A stretch of 64,000 nucleotides of DNA from Pedobacter cryoconitis. GTDB taxonomy: Bacteria; Bacteroidota; Bacteroidia; Sphingobacteriales; Sphingobacteriaceae. A program made the position numbers and the translations under genes. Of the stretch, positions 57,133 through 64,000 are shown piece after piece (within the stretch, counting starts at the first letter, position 1; every line of letters starts with the position of its first letter). The DNA lies in assembly GCF_014200595.1 (NCBI RefSeq), contig NZ_JACHCG010000001.1, positions 1,488,001-1,552,000 on the forward strand, in the 5' to 3' direction. The notes below the pieces were generated by a model. It was not told the DNA's origin and made no database searches. It saw only the letters and a list, made by a program, of their open reading frames with translations.

Positions 57133-57756
57133 TTATCCGTTCATTAACTCCTGAAATTTGGCGACAAACTTCCCTACATGATAACCATCCATTAAGGCGT
57201 GGCTTACATGGATGGAAACATTCATGGCCTTGCTGGTTTCTGTGGTGGTTAGTTTGCTGAATGATATCTTGGGGGCACTATCTTCCATTGAAAAAGATCT
57301 GGCATGCGACAAAGCAGAAAAGTCTATCCAGGGAAGGGCGGAGTAATGAATTACATTTTCACTGAATACCTCAGGGAATAGTCCGGTTCCTTTTGAAACC
57401 CGGTCAGCTTCTTGTTGCGCCAAGCCATAAAAATCCTCTAAATCTTCCTTAAATTCCATATAAGAGAAACCAAAAGTTTCATCAGCACGGCCAATTGTTG
57501 CCGAAGCATTAACCTGATCATAAACGATTACTTTTTCTCCTTTAATTCTATACTTAAATTCTTCAATTGTATTTGCAGCCTTTAAAGATTGATACAAATA
57601 ATATAGGAAGAATGACTTTCCTGATTGTTTTGCTTGCGCATAAGCCTTGGTACAATCTATTTTTACAGTCACCCCAAAGAAGGGCTCTTCGAATTTTCTG
57701 AAAAAATGGAAATGTTCTTTTCTTTTCCAGTTTGCGATATCCAGTTCTTTTTCCAT
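57133..57756 (-). CDS. Chloramphenicol acetyltransferase-like protein (type A fold)
   Basis: A 207-residue protein close to the usual ~215 of type A CAT. The N-terminal IANWKRKEHFHFFRKFEEPFFGVTVKIDCTKAY and central FGFSYMEF regions match the family, and the catalytic motif HxxxDG is present in SIHVSHALMDGYHVGKF. It would acetylate the drug's 3-hydroxyl using acetyl-CoA; chromosomal relatives may act on other acceptors. The gene overlaps the preceding HAD gene by one base, so the two are co-transcribed. Confidence 0.88.
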   Translation of the reverse strand: MEKELDIANWKRKEHFHFFRKFEEPFFGVTVKIDCTKAYAQAKQSGKSFFLYYLYQSLKAANTIEEFKYRIKGEKVIVYDQVNASATIGRADETFGFSYMEFKEDLEDFYGLAQQEADRVSKGTGLFPEVFSENVIHYSALPWIDFSALSHARSFSMEDSAPKISFSKLTTTETSKAMNVSIHVSHALMDGYHVGKFVAKFQELMNG

Positions 57757-58454
57757 TAGTTTTTTAAGATTTCAATAATTTCTGTCATCGTGTTTAAAGA
57801 CAGAAAATTTGGATGTGTTAAACTTTCTGTGATTTGTTCATGTGCCCACGTGGTATGATAGGGGATGTGCGCAGCATAACCACCTAATTCTAAAACAGGA
57901 AGTATATCTGATTTAATAGAATTGCCGAGCATTAAAAAGTGTTCCGGTTTACAATCCAGATGTTTCAGTAATTTCTGATAATCAAATGTCTGCTTATCAC
58001 TCATAATTTCAATATGATGGAAATAATCCTGCAACCCAGAATTTCTAAGCTTTCTTTCCTGATCTAAAAGATCGCCTTTTGTAGCAACAACTAATCTATA
58101 ATCGCTTTTCAGGTGTTTTAAAACCTCTGTTACACCATCCAGTAAAGCTATCGGCTGTTGTAAAAGTGACTGGCCAAGCGCAATAACTTTATTGACCAGT
58201 ACTATACTTGCTTTATCATTTGATACCCTGCTTAATGTTTCTATCATACAAAGCATAAAACCTTTGACTCCATAGCCATAAAGAGCTAAGTTTTTCATCT
58301 CAGTCCTGAATAATTCCTGAGAGACTTCATGAACCGGTAAATAGGCTTCCAGTAACTGGCAAAATGCAAGCTCAGTTTCCTGAAAATAGGGCTCATTGAC
58401 CCAAAGTGTGTCATCTGCGTCGAAAGCGATTACCTGAATTTGATTTTTGATCAT
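57756..58454 (-). CDS. HAD family hydrolase
   Basis: A 232-residue protein from the ATG at 58454; a TTG eight codons upstream overlaps the predicted promoter. HAD motif I is IAFDADDTLW, motif II is LVVATKGDLLDQERK, and motif IV is LGNSIKSDILPVLELGG. The cap domain is C1 type, as in the YjjG/phosphoglycolate phosphatase group. Its stop shares one base with the acetyltransferase start. Confidence 0.9.
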   Translation of the reverse strand: MIKNQIQVIAFDADDTLWVNEPYFQETELAFCQLLEAYLPVHEVSQELFRTEMKNLALYGYGVKGFMLCMIETLSRVSNDKASIVLVNKVIALGQSLLQQPIALLDGVTEVLKHLKSDYRLVVATKGDLLDQERKLRNSGLQDYFHHIEIMSDKQTFDYQKLLKHLDCKPEHFLMLGNSIKSDILPVLELGGYAAHIPYHTTWAHEQITESLTHPNFLSLNTMTEIIEILKN

Positions 58455-58475
58455 TACTTTTGTTTTCAATTGCTG

Positions 58476-58483
58476 CAAAAGTA
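58476..58483 (-). promoter_or_regulatory. -7 promoter element of the HAD/acetyltransferase unit
   Basis: The minus strand reads TACTTTTG, matching TAnnTTTG, with an expected start near 58470, just before the HAD ATG at 58454. Confidence 0.45.
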
Positions 58484-58505
58484 AAATACTTTAATTTTCT
58501 AAAAA

Positions 58506-58517
58506 GGACAATTGTCC
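58506..58517. promoter_or_regulatory. 12-bp palindrome in a divergent promoter, candidate operator
   Basis: GGACAATTGTCC is a perfect palindrome between the divergent HAD and Crp-like genes, upstream of the HAD -7 element. A dimeric regulator such as the adjacent Crp-like protein could bind it. Confidence 0.4.
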
Positions 58518-58527
58518 CGAATCACCT

Positions 58528-59097
58528 ATGTTAAGAACCAATACTGATTTATTAACCTTCATTGAGCATCTTTATACCCTTCAGGAAAGAAAAGAGGATA
58601 TCATTCTGAGGTCTTTTAATAAAGGTGAAAGATTACTTGAACAGGATGTTAAGATCGGTAAAGTATTTATTATCAAGGAGGGGGTAACAAAATGCTACCT
58701 GACTGAAGAAAATGATAAAGAGTATCTGTTTGAGTTTTTGGGCAAGGGACAGATTATTGGTGAAATAGAAGCGCTGAAAAGCAGGGCATGTCTTTGTACT
58801 GTAGAAGCAATCAGTGCGGTGAGTGCCTATTGCTTATCTGCTTCTTTTTTTCTGTCTTTAGTAGATAAAAATCTTGAAATTAATAAAATACTGCTGCAAG
58901 AGTTGACTGACCGTATCTTGCATACCAGTAGCAGGGCTTCTTTTCAGCAATTATATTCTTTAGAACATGGACTTTCTAAATTGCTCCAGCTTCAGGAAAA
59001 GGAACAAATTGATTTGAGCAGGGATGATATGGCAGCTTATCTTGGTATCACTATCAGAAGTTTAAACAGGGCATTAAAACAACTGAAGAAAACTTAA
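58528..59097 (+). CDS. Crp/Fnr family transcriptional regulator
   Basis: A 189-residue protein with a cyclic-nucleotide-binding-like beta roll (~22-110, with FNKGERLLEQDVKIGKVFIIKEGVTKCYL and FEFLGKGQIIGEIEALKSR), a dimer helix and a winged helix (LSRDDMAAYLGITIRSLNRALKQLKKT). The central GEIEAL resembles the phosphate-binding cassette. It is transcribed away from the HAD/acetyltransferase unit across a 73-bp gap containing a palindrome, so it is a likely regulator of that unit. Confidence 0.9.
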   Translation: MLRTNTDLLTFIEHLYTLQERKEDIILRSFNKGERLLEQDVKIGKVFIIKEGVTKCYLTEENDKEYLFEFLGKGQIIGEIEALKSRACLCTVEAISAVSAYCLSASFFLSLVDKNLEINKILLQELTDRILHTSSRASFQQLYSLEHGLSKLLQLQEKEQIDLSRDDMAAYLGITIRSLNRALKQLKKT

Positions 59098-59128
59098 GTC
59101 TTATTCAGGATAATACCCTGTGCTGATT

Positions 59129-60115
59129 TTAAGGCAGATGAACAGTTATCAATTCAATATTATTTTTAAACAAGGGAATGCGATCAGTGAATTCAAAAGC
59201 TTTATTGAATGATAAAATTGCCTTTTCCGATGAGGTTTTGAATGGTTTTTTAAGACGGATTAAAACACGGTCACCTTTTTCTATCGTGTACAAATCCTGT
59301 TTTGATCCTGAGATTTTTTCTATAGTGACAGCATCCTTCAAATGAGTTGAAGGAGATTCGCCGGGGTAAATGATATCCAGGTTATCCTTATTTATTTTTA
59401 CAGAAAAACCGGAATGGTTGACTATAAATATTTCTGCATTTAAAGTATCACTTTCCTTATAACTTCTTAATCTGAAATTTACACCTGAAAGGGCAATTTC
59501 CTGATCACTTACATAAACAAATGGCGGTTGCTTAACTTGTTTTATACCGCTTAAATAAGCTTTCTGTTGCGTAGTGAAATCGGACTTCGTATTCAATGAG
59601 TAACTCGTGGTGTTAGCTTGATACTTGTTAAGATATGCTTTGTATTCAGCTGGTGCTAAAGTCGTGGTCATACTTGTTACTGCTAACTTATTGTCCTCCG
59701 TTTTATAGTTGATTATAAGGTTGTAAAGGGATTTGAAATATCCATTTCTACCCGTAAGTTGATATTCTTTGAGATTGTTTAATGGTTGGAATTTTAACGA
59801 AAGTTTTTTGTTCTCTCCTGGTTTCAACACTATTGATCCAGTACTTCCAGTTTTGGGTAATGTCCGGAGCCCTTCGGCTGTGGCTATTTCAATTTCACTA
59901 ATCGTTAAGGCACTGCTGCCTGGATTACTGAGCTCAATATCAGCCCGCAATTCTTGTGTTTTGAGATCAGCAGCCAGGTAGAATCCGGCCGATATTTGCT
60001 CAGACTCCATATTGGCAGGTGTATAATTCAAATCCCCTTTGATCCTTTTAATTTCGGGATGATTTTTACAGGCAAAAAGTAAGGTGAGCAGGACTAAAGG
60101 AATGATTCTTTTCAT
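59129..60115 (-). CDS. Lipoprotein of unknown function with Ig-like domains
   Basis: A 328-residue lipoprotein (lipobox LLFAC, Cys 16). Two strand-rich halves are visible: ~45-165 (QELRADIELSNPGSSALTISEIEIAT; VLKPGENKKLSLKFQPLNN), an Ig-like pattern with balanced strands, and ~210-328 with a similar pattern (EIFIVNHSGFSVKINKDNLDIIYPG). No enzyme motif was found. It is a single gene between the Crp-like regulator (convergent) and the amylase gene. Confidence 0.75.
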   Translation of the reverse strand: MKRIIPLVLLTLLFACKNHPEIKRIKGDLNYTPANMESEQISAGFYLAADLKTQELRADIELSNPGSSALTISEIEIATAEGLRTLPKTGSTGSIVLKPGENKKLSLKFQPLNNLKEYQLTGRNGYFKSLYNLIINYKTEDNKLAVTSMTTTLAPAEYKAYLNKYQANTTSYSLNTKSDFTTQQKAYLSGIKQVKQPPFVYVSDQEIALSGVNFRLRSYKESDTLNAEIFIVNHSGFSVKINKDNLDIIYPGESPSTHLKDAVTIEKISGSKQDLYTIEKGDRVLIRLKKPFKTSSEKAILSFNKAFEFTDRIPLFKNNIELITVHLP

Positions 60116-60170
60116 AGATGTTTGATGTGTATCAGCTATTGAATGGAGCTCTTTTATATAGCAGAGATAA

Positions 60171-60208
60171 AAGCTGAAGCGGTTTAAACTATCAAACCGC
60201 TTCAGCTT
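60171..60208 (-). terminator. Hairpin terminator after the alpha-amylase gene
   Basis: AAGCTGAAGCGGTTT and its exact complement flank an 8-base loop, 23 bases beyond the amylase stop on the minus strand, with a TTT run after it. Confidence 0.75.
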
Positions 60209-60231
60209 CGGATGAAAAATGATGACTTGAT

Positions 60232-61635
60232 TTACAGACCAGTAACTGACCAGATCGAATAAGCGTGTGGGGGAACCTGGATCAATACCCTTCCGTCAGC
60301 AGCAACAGTTGGCTCCCAATTCGATGCACCTGTATATTCTTTTATCTTTTTATTAGCCCAGTTAGAAGTTACCCACTGTTGCTGCCAGTTATCACTACCA
60401 TTAAAATAGACAATTAAACCAGGAAGCGTACCGTATCCGTTTCTTCTGTCAATATACTGATCGGTAGCTGAGTATAAATTGGTTGTTGTTCCTCCAGCCA
60501 GGTTTTTATGGATCCAGATCAGGTTATTCATCCGGTTTTTGTCCAGCAGATTCTCGTAGTCTTTATAGAAAACACAAGGATATCCTTCGTGAGTCATGAT
60601 ATAAGCATAAGCGGAATACTTATTGGTGGTAATATCAGTATCATGGTTACTTACAAAAGTAACTGCCTTGGCTGCATTTCTCTTTAATAACATATCATCA
60701 TTCAAACGTGTCAGGTCATTCGTGTCAAAGGCACTATGCATCGCATAAAAACAAGCAAAATCAAAAGCTGAAGAAGTTTGTTCAGTTGCATCTACCCAAT
60801 TCTGTAAGTTTGCGGCATTACCATCCCATTCCTCACCAACAGCAAAAACAGCCGCAGGGCCACCTACACTGTTCACGAAATTTTTGACTACCCAGGCACC
60901 GTAGCCTTTTACGTAATCAAAACGAAATCCGTCAAAGTGAAGATTGTTTTTATAGAATTTGGACATGCTGTAAGAAGCATTATAGATCCAGTTAGAAACA
61001 TTTGCTTTTTTATGGCAAAGGTCAGGGAATCCGGCAAAAGCACCTTCATCAGCAGCTTCGATATCGTTGGGGTGGAAATCATTATAAGTACGCTGGAATT
61101 TACCCGATAACGGCGTGAATTTAGTATAAGTACTGGTATTGGTATAAGGATTCGCTTCTAAAGTTCCTCCGCTACAATGATTGAGTACAATATCAGCATA
61201 TACTTTTATACTATTGTTGTGCGCAGTAGTGATCAATTTACCAAGGCTCGTTGAATCACCAAACCTTGTCGGTTTTGTACCCATTTGCGTGTAACTGCCG
61301 AAATCAAAATAATCGTAAGGATCATAACCCATACTTGTTGCACCACCTTGTGCTTTAGTGGCAGGCGGAAGCCATATTGCGCCAATTCCTGCTGCTTTCC
61401 ATGCCGGAATTTTGTCATTCAGTGTATTCCACCAGCCGCCCTGGGGAACGTCCCAGTAAAATGCCTGCATCATCACATCGCTTCCGGAACCCGTGGCTGC
61501 GTCAACTTGAATCTGTTTAAAATTGTCTGATGGGGCGGGGTCAGCGATTACTGACTTTTTGCAAGCAGAAAAGGAGAGAAAAAAGCCCATAAACAGGACA
61601 GTCTTCCCTAATAGGTAAGATGATTTTTTGTTCAT
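60232..61635 (-). CDS. Secreted alpha-amylase (GH13), lipoprotein
   Basis: A 467-residue lipoprotein (lipobox FSAC, Cys 25). The GH13 barrel motifs are all present: I in YADIVLNH, II in FRFDYVKGY with nucleophile Asp 240, III in VGEEWDG with acid/base Glu 268 or 269, and IV in FVSNHDTD. The Gly/Ala-rich C-terminal beta domain ends with VPPHAYSIWSV. The pattern resembles the plant/GH13_6-like branch. It cuts alpha-1,4-glucans outside or at the cell surface. The promoter carries a LacI-type palindrome, suggesting induction by a maltose-type sugar. Confidence 0.94.
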   Translation of the reverse strand: MNKKSSYLLGKTVLFMGFFLSFSACKKSVIADPAPSDNFKQIQVDAATGSGSDVMMQAFYWDVPQGGWWNTLNDKIPAWKAAGIGAIWLPPATKAQGGATSMGYDPYDYFDFGSYTQMGTKPTRFGDSTSLGKLITTAHNNSIKVYADIVLNHCSGGTLEANPYTNTSTYTKFTPLSGKFQRTYNDFHPNDIEAADEGAFAGFPDLCHKKANVSNWIYNASYSMSKFYKNNLHFDGFRFDYVKGYGAWVVKNFVNSVGGPAAVFAVGEEWDGNAANLQNWVDATEQTSSAFDFACFYAMHSAFDTNDLTRLNDDMLLKRNAAKAVTFVSNHDTDITTNKYSAYAYIMTHEGYPCVFYKDYENLLDKNRMNNLIWIHKNLAGGTTTNLYSATDQYIDRRNGYGTLPGLIVYFNGSDNWQQQWVTSNWANKKIKEYTGASNWEPTVAADGRVLIQVPPHAYSIWSVTGL

Positions 61636-61701
61636 ACTATCTGGTTATTTATTTGGTTTTATGTTTTGCTCAATACCTGTCTCCCGACAAGCTCAATCTT
61701 A

Positions 61702-61719
61702 TTCGGGAACGTTCCCGAA
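61702..61719. promoter_or_regulatory. LacI/GalR-type operator in the alpha-amylase promoter
   Basis: TTCGGGAACGTTCCCGAA is a perfect 18-bp palindrome with the central CG typical of LacI/GalR operators. It sits just downstream of a -7-like TATTTTTA (61726-61733, minus strand) and 67 bases before the amylase start, so a bound repressor would block initiation. No LacI-type gene is in the window. Confidence 0.65.
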
Positions 61720-61852
61720 CGGGAATAAAAATACAATTATTTATTTAATATGAACAAGATTGTTGATTTAAGTTTAATAAGTTATTGCTTAGGAAAGCTA
61801 TTCTATTATCTTCGCTTTCATTGGTAATCCGTTTGTGTAAGCCTGGTATATA

Positions 61853-62959
61853 ATGAAAGAAATAGCTGATCTTAAAACAAAAATAAAGCAATTGACAAAA
61901 GCAGACTTTGAGCAATTAAAAGTCGAAACTGAGAGCCAGGTTGCAGTATGGTTCTGGGCAACCAGTGATTTATATAATCCGGAACCATTTCATTATGAGA
62001 GCAATAACTGGGCAAGGGGACGTAAACTCAAAGGGGAACCGGCAAAAAAAGCGGAGCATCACCATTATGGTTTAAATGCTCAGGGTGAAATCATCGTTGA
62101 AAGGCAATACACCAGTTTTGAGCAATATTTCTATGAGCTGTTTTTTATCAGGACTCACGATACGATAACCCGCTATAGGTTTTCTTATGATAACAAGGAG
62201 ATCGAACAGATTTCCCGGTTCTATTACGAGCAGAACCAGCTGACTCAACATATTACTGTAGCTGACAATCAATGCAAATGTGATTATGCAGTTTATTATT
62301 ATAACAGCAATCAAAAGTTGATTGAAAAGAAATGCCATCTGGAATTTGATGATTTTGAAACAGACAGGAACCATGAATACAAATATGACCAGTTTGGCCT
62401 GCTGGAAACTATTACGGAAAACCGTGAAAGTATTATTTACCAGAAATCAGCTCAATCTATCAGTTTTAAACAGCTTACGGTTATGGCCGAAGACAGGCTA
62501 TTTACGGTACTCCGGCAAAATATCCATCAGCATGCTATACCAGAAGAATTATATTGTTTGTATCTCTATTATGGGAATGCTCATTTGTTTCCGCCAGCTA
62601 TAGCTTACGGCACTAAAGCTGAAAAAGACCATTGGCAGGTGCAAGGAACTAAGGCGAAATGGATCATCTGGAATCCTGCTGATTATCAATACAACATGGA
62701 AGTTAATATGGATGGGGAGACAGAGCGCTTTTTTGACCTTTATAACCAGGAAACAGAAATGCAGCAAAAATATGCAGCTGCAAAAAAAGCTATTATAAAC
62801 GTGGTCATGAAGCTAAAAGATAGTTTGAATGAATTCACACTGAATAAAACAAGTGATTTTGTAATCATAGCAGCTGATGATGAACAAGCTGATTTAAAAA
62901 AGAACTTCAAAATATTGAATCCTGAACTTTTTGAACAATTCAGAAAAGATCTTCCATAG
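61853..62959 (+). CDS. Uncharacterised protein with one YD/RHS-like motif
   Basis: A 368-residue cytoplasmic protein (no signal peptide). The first ~40 residues are a helix-rich head (MKEIADLKTKIKQLTKADFEQLKVE). The middle is strand rich, with many Tyr: HHHYGLNAQGEII, SYDNKEIEQISRFYYEQNQL, HEYKYDQFGLLETITEN; these resemble single RHS/YD units but do not form an array. A charged helix and Lys/Glu-rich tail end the protein. I do not recognise the family. A role as an immunity or antidote protein is possible but not supported by position. Confidence 0.6.
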   Translation: MKEIADLKTKIKQLTKADFEQLKVETESQVAVWFWATSDLYNPEPFHYESNNWARGRKLKGEPAKKAEHHHYGLNAQGEIIVERQYTSFEQYFYELFFIRTHDTITRYRFSYDNKEIEQISRFYYEQNQLTQHITVADNQCKCDYAVYYYNSNQKLIEKKCHLEFDDFETDRNHEYKYDQFGLLETITENRESIIYQKSAQSISFKQLTVMAEDRLFTVLRQNIHQHAIPEELYCLYLYYGNAHLFPPAIAYGTKAEKDHWQVQGTKAKWIIWNPADYQYNMEVNMDGETERFFDLYNQETEMQQKYAAAKKAIINVVMKLKDSLNEFTLNKTSDFVIIAADDEQADLKKNFKILNPELFEQFRKDLP

Positions 62960-63026
62960 AATTCAAAAACATTTTAATTAAGCTGATGTTTAAACCTTTC
63001 ACCTACAAAAGGGTAGCAATCAGCTT

Positions 63027-63317
63027 ATGGAACCATTTAACATTAAAATCAAACACGGTAAAAAAGAAATTACCTTAACTATCCTGCCCGATGACAAGGG
63101 CTATTTTAAAGTAATTTATTTTGGAGGAATATTAGGAGCCATCTATTTTGACGGGCATAACTGGGAACAGGTTCCTCCAGCCGATGTTATCGCCGGAGAT
63201 CTGCCAATGTATGAACCAGATCCAACAGGTGATGATCATGAAGATATCTCACTGACTGAATACCTGGTTGAACGCGCAGGCCGTGAAATTGACTTATACC
63301 ATGATGAACATATCTGA
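63027..63317 (+). CDS. Small acidic protein, unknown
   Basis: A 96-residue protein. The first half is strand rich (FNIKIKHGKKEITLTILPDDKGYFKVIYFGGILGAIYFDG), the second strongly acidic (MYEPDPTGDDHEDISLTEYLVERAGREIDLYHDEHI). No signal peptide or known domain was found. It ends 20 bp before the DUF421 gene and 67 bp after the previous gene, so it may be part of that three-gene strand. Confidence 0.65.
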   Translation: MEPFNIKIKHGKKEITLTILPDDKGYFKVIYFGGILGAIYFDGHNWEQVPPADVIAGDLPMYEPDPTGDDHEDISLTEYLVERAGREIDLYHDEHI

Positions 63318-63337
63318 TGGACCTAATCTAAAATCTA

Positions 63338-63826
63338 ATGGACTTAATGAGCAGGATATTTGGGGAGGGCAAGGACCTCAACGCATTAAATATGGGATGC
63401 CGTGCACTGGTGTTGTATTTCATAATGCTACTATTTATCAGGATTTCCGGTACCCGCACATTCGGTAAAAAGACTGCTTTTGATAATATCATTGTCATCA
63501 CAATTGGTGCATTATTAAGCAGGGTAGTTGTGGGTGCATCTGCTTTTATGCCAACAGTTACCGCTGGTTTTGTACTGGTTATGTTGCATCGTGCTTTAGC
63601 ATGGGCAAGTTTACATCACCAATGGGTTGATCGTATAATTAAAGGATCAGAAAGAATATTATATACACAAGGGCAAATTGACCAGCAAAATCTGGACAAG
63701 AGCCTGATGTCTAAAGGCGATCTGATGGAAAGTGTAAGAATAAACGGTAATCTCAATGACCTTGAAGCTATAAATGAGGCGCGTTTGGAGAGAACAGGGG
63801 AGATCAGCATCATCAAAAAAGAATAA
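63338..63826 (+). CDS. DUF421 family membrane protein (YetF-like)
   Basis: A 162-residue protein with three membrane helices (MGCRALVLYFIMLLFIRISGTR, FDNIIVITIGALLSRVVVG, MPTVTAGFVLVMLHRALAWAS) and a cytoplasmic tail of the DUF421 kind (ILYTQGQIDQQNLDKSLMSKGDLMESVRINGNLNDLEAINEARLERTGEISII). A second ATG three codons in could also be used. The family's function is not established. It is followed by a long hairpin. Confidence 0.85.
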   Translation: MDLMSRIFGEGKDLNALNMGCRALVLYFIMLLFIRISGTRTFGKKTAFDNIIVITIGALLSRVVVGASAFMPTVTAGFVLVMLHRALAWASLHHQWVDRIIKGSERILYTQGQIDQQNLDKSLMSKGDLMESVRINGNLNDLEAINEARLERTGEISIIKKE

Positions 63827-63864
63827 ATTTTATAAATAAAGAAAATATAGCCTCCATATTTTAG

Positions 63865-63945
63865 TTAATAAATAAATTTTAAACATTACTAATACTTATT
63901 AAATAAAATAAAAAGTATTAGTAATGTTTAAAATTTAATTATTAA
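63865..63945. terminator. Long AT-rich inverted repeat after the DUF421 gene
   Basis: Arms of 33 bases (63865-63897 and 63913-63945) pair with one mismatch; the inner 24 bases (63874-63897 and 63913-63936) pair perfectly around a 15-base loop. It may act as a terminator or be a remnant of a mobile element. An ATG at 63982 opens a frame that leaves the window after 19 bases and cannot be judged. Confidence 0.6.
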
Positions 63946-64000
63946 GTTTGGTAAAGACAACTAAACCAGACTATTGCAGCTATGAATAATAGGGAACTAT

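Noticed and set aside
39002..63945. The set of long hairpins as copies of one mobile repeat
   Set aside because: Arm sequences differ from site to site and each sits just past a gene end, which fits terminators better than a dispersed element.
63982..64000. ATG near the window end as the start of a further gene
   Set aside because: Only 19 bases remain, too little to support a coding call.

Overview
The window looks like chromosomal DNA of a Bacteroidota bacterium of the Sphingobacteriaceae (Pedobacter or a close relative). The signs are SusC/SusD and FecR-type TonB receptor loci, DUF4249 and M57 'HEIGH' lipoproteins, many Cys-acylated lipoprotein signals, AT-rich intergenic DNA, and -7 promoter elements of the Bacteroidota form TAnnTTTG. 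This assignment is inferred from gene families, not from a marker gene. No rRNA, tRNA, CRISPR array, insertion sequence or prophage was seen.

Layout. 1-12820: an insecticidal-type Tc toxin locus, with the 3' part of a TcB-TcC (RHS) fusion carrying a GC-rich variable C-terminal cassette, followed by a 3067-residue TcA pore/translocation subunit. 12900-16750: a small DUF3995 membrane protein and two overlapping lipoprotein genes of unknown role. 16823-22565: GH3 and GH16 glycosidases, a GNAT/MarR-GNAT pair, a VOC protein and a sigma region-2-only protein. 22719-29073 (minus strand): ECF sigma factor, FecR anti-sigma, STN-type TonB receptor, DUF4249 lipoprotein, Crp-like regulator and a secreted isochorismatase-fold hydrolase, tightly spaced. 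29189-37842: a small barrel protein, a Dps-like protein that has lost most ferroxidase ligands, a hybrid histidine kinase, an M16 protease pair (one with and one without the zinc motif), an AraC regulator, a siderophore-interacting flavoprotein and a DinB-like protein. 38124-42338: an AraC regulator, a PNGase F-like deglycosylase and two tandem M57 zinc metalloproteases. 42571-48881: MASE3 histidine kinase, amidase, small lipoprotein, ExbD, EamA exporter with an Lrp regulator, and a HAD phosphatase. 48944-56799: an orphan TonB receptor and a SusD/SusC pair. 57133-63826: chloramphenicol acetyltransferase-like and HAD genes divergent from a Crp-like regulator, an unknown lipoprotein, a secreted alpha-amylase with a LacI-type operator, an unknown protein, a small acidic protein and a DUF421 membrane protein.

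How the parts fit together. The Tc genes should form one toxin machine: TcA is the pentameric receptor-binding and injection channel, the TcB-TcC shell encloses and autocleaves the variable C-terminus, and that C-terminus is the delivered effector. Much of the remainder is secreted degradation and uptake (GH3, GH16, GH13, PNGase F, M57, M16, TonB receptors) under local regulators. Transcription units are separated by unusually long, often perfect inverted repeats.
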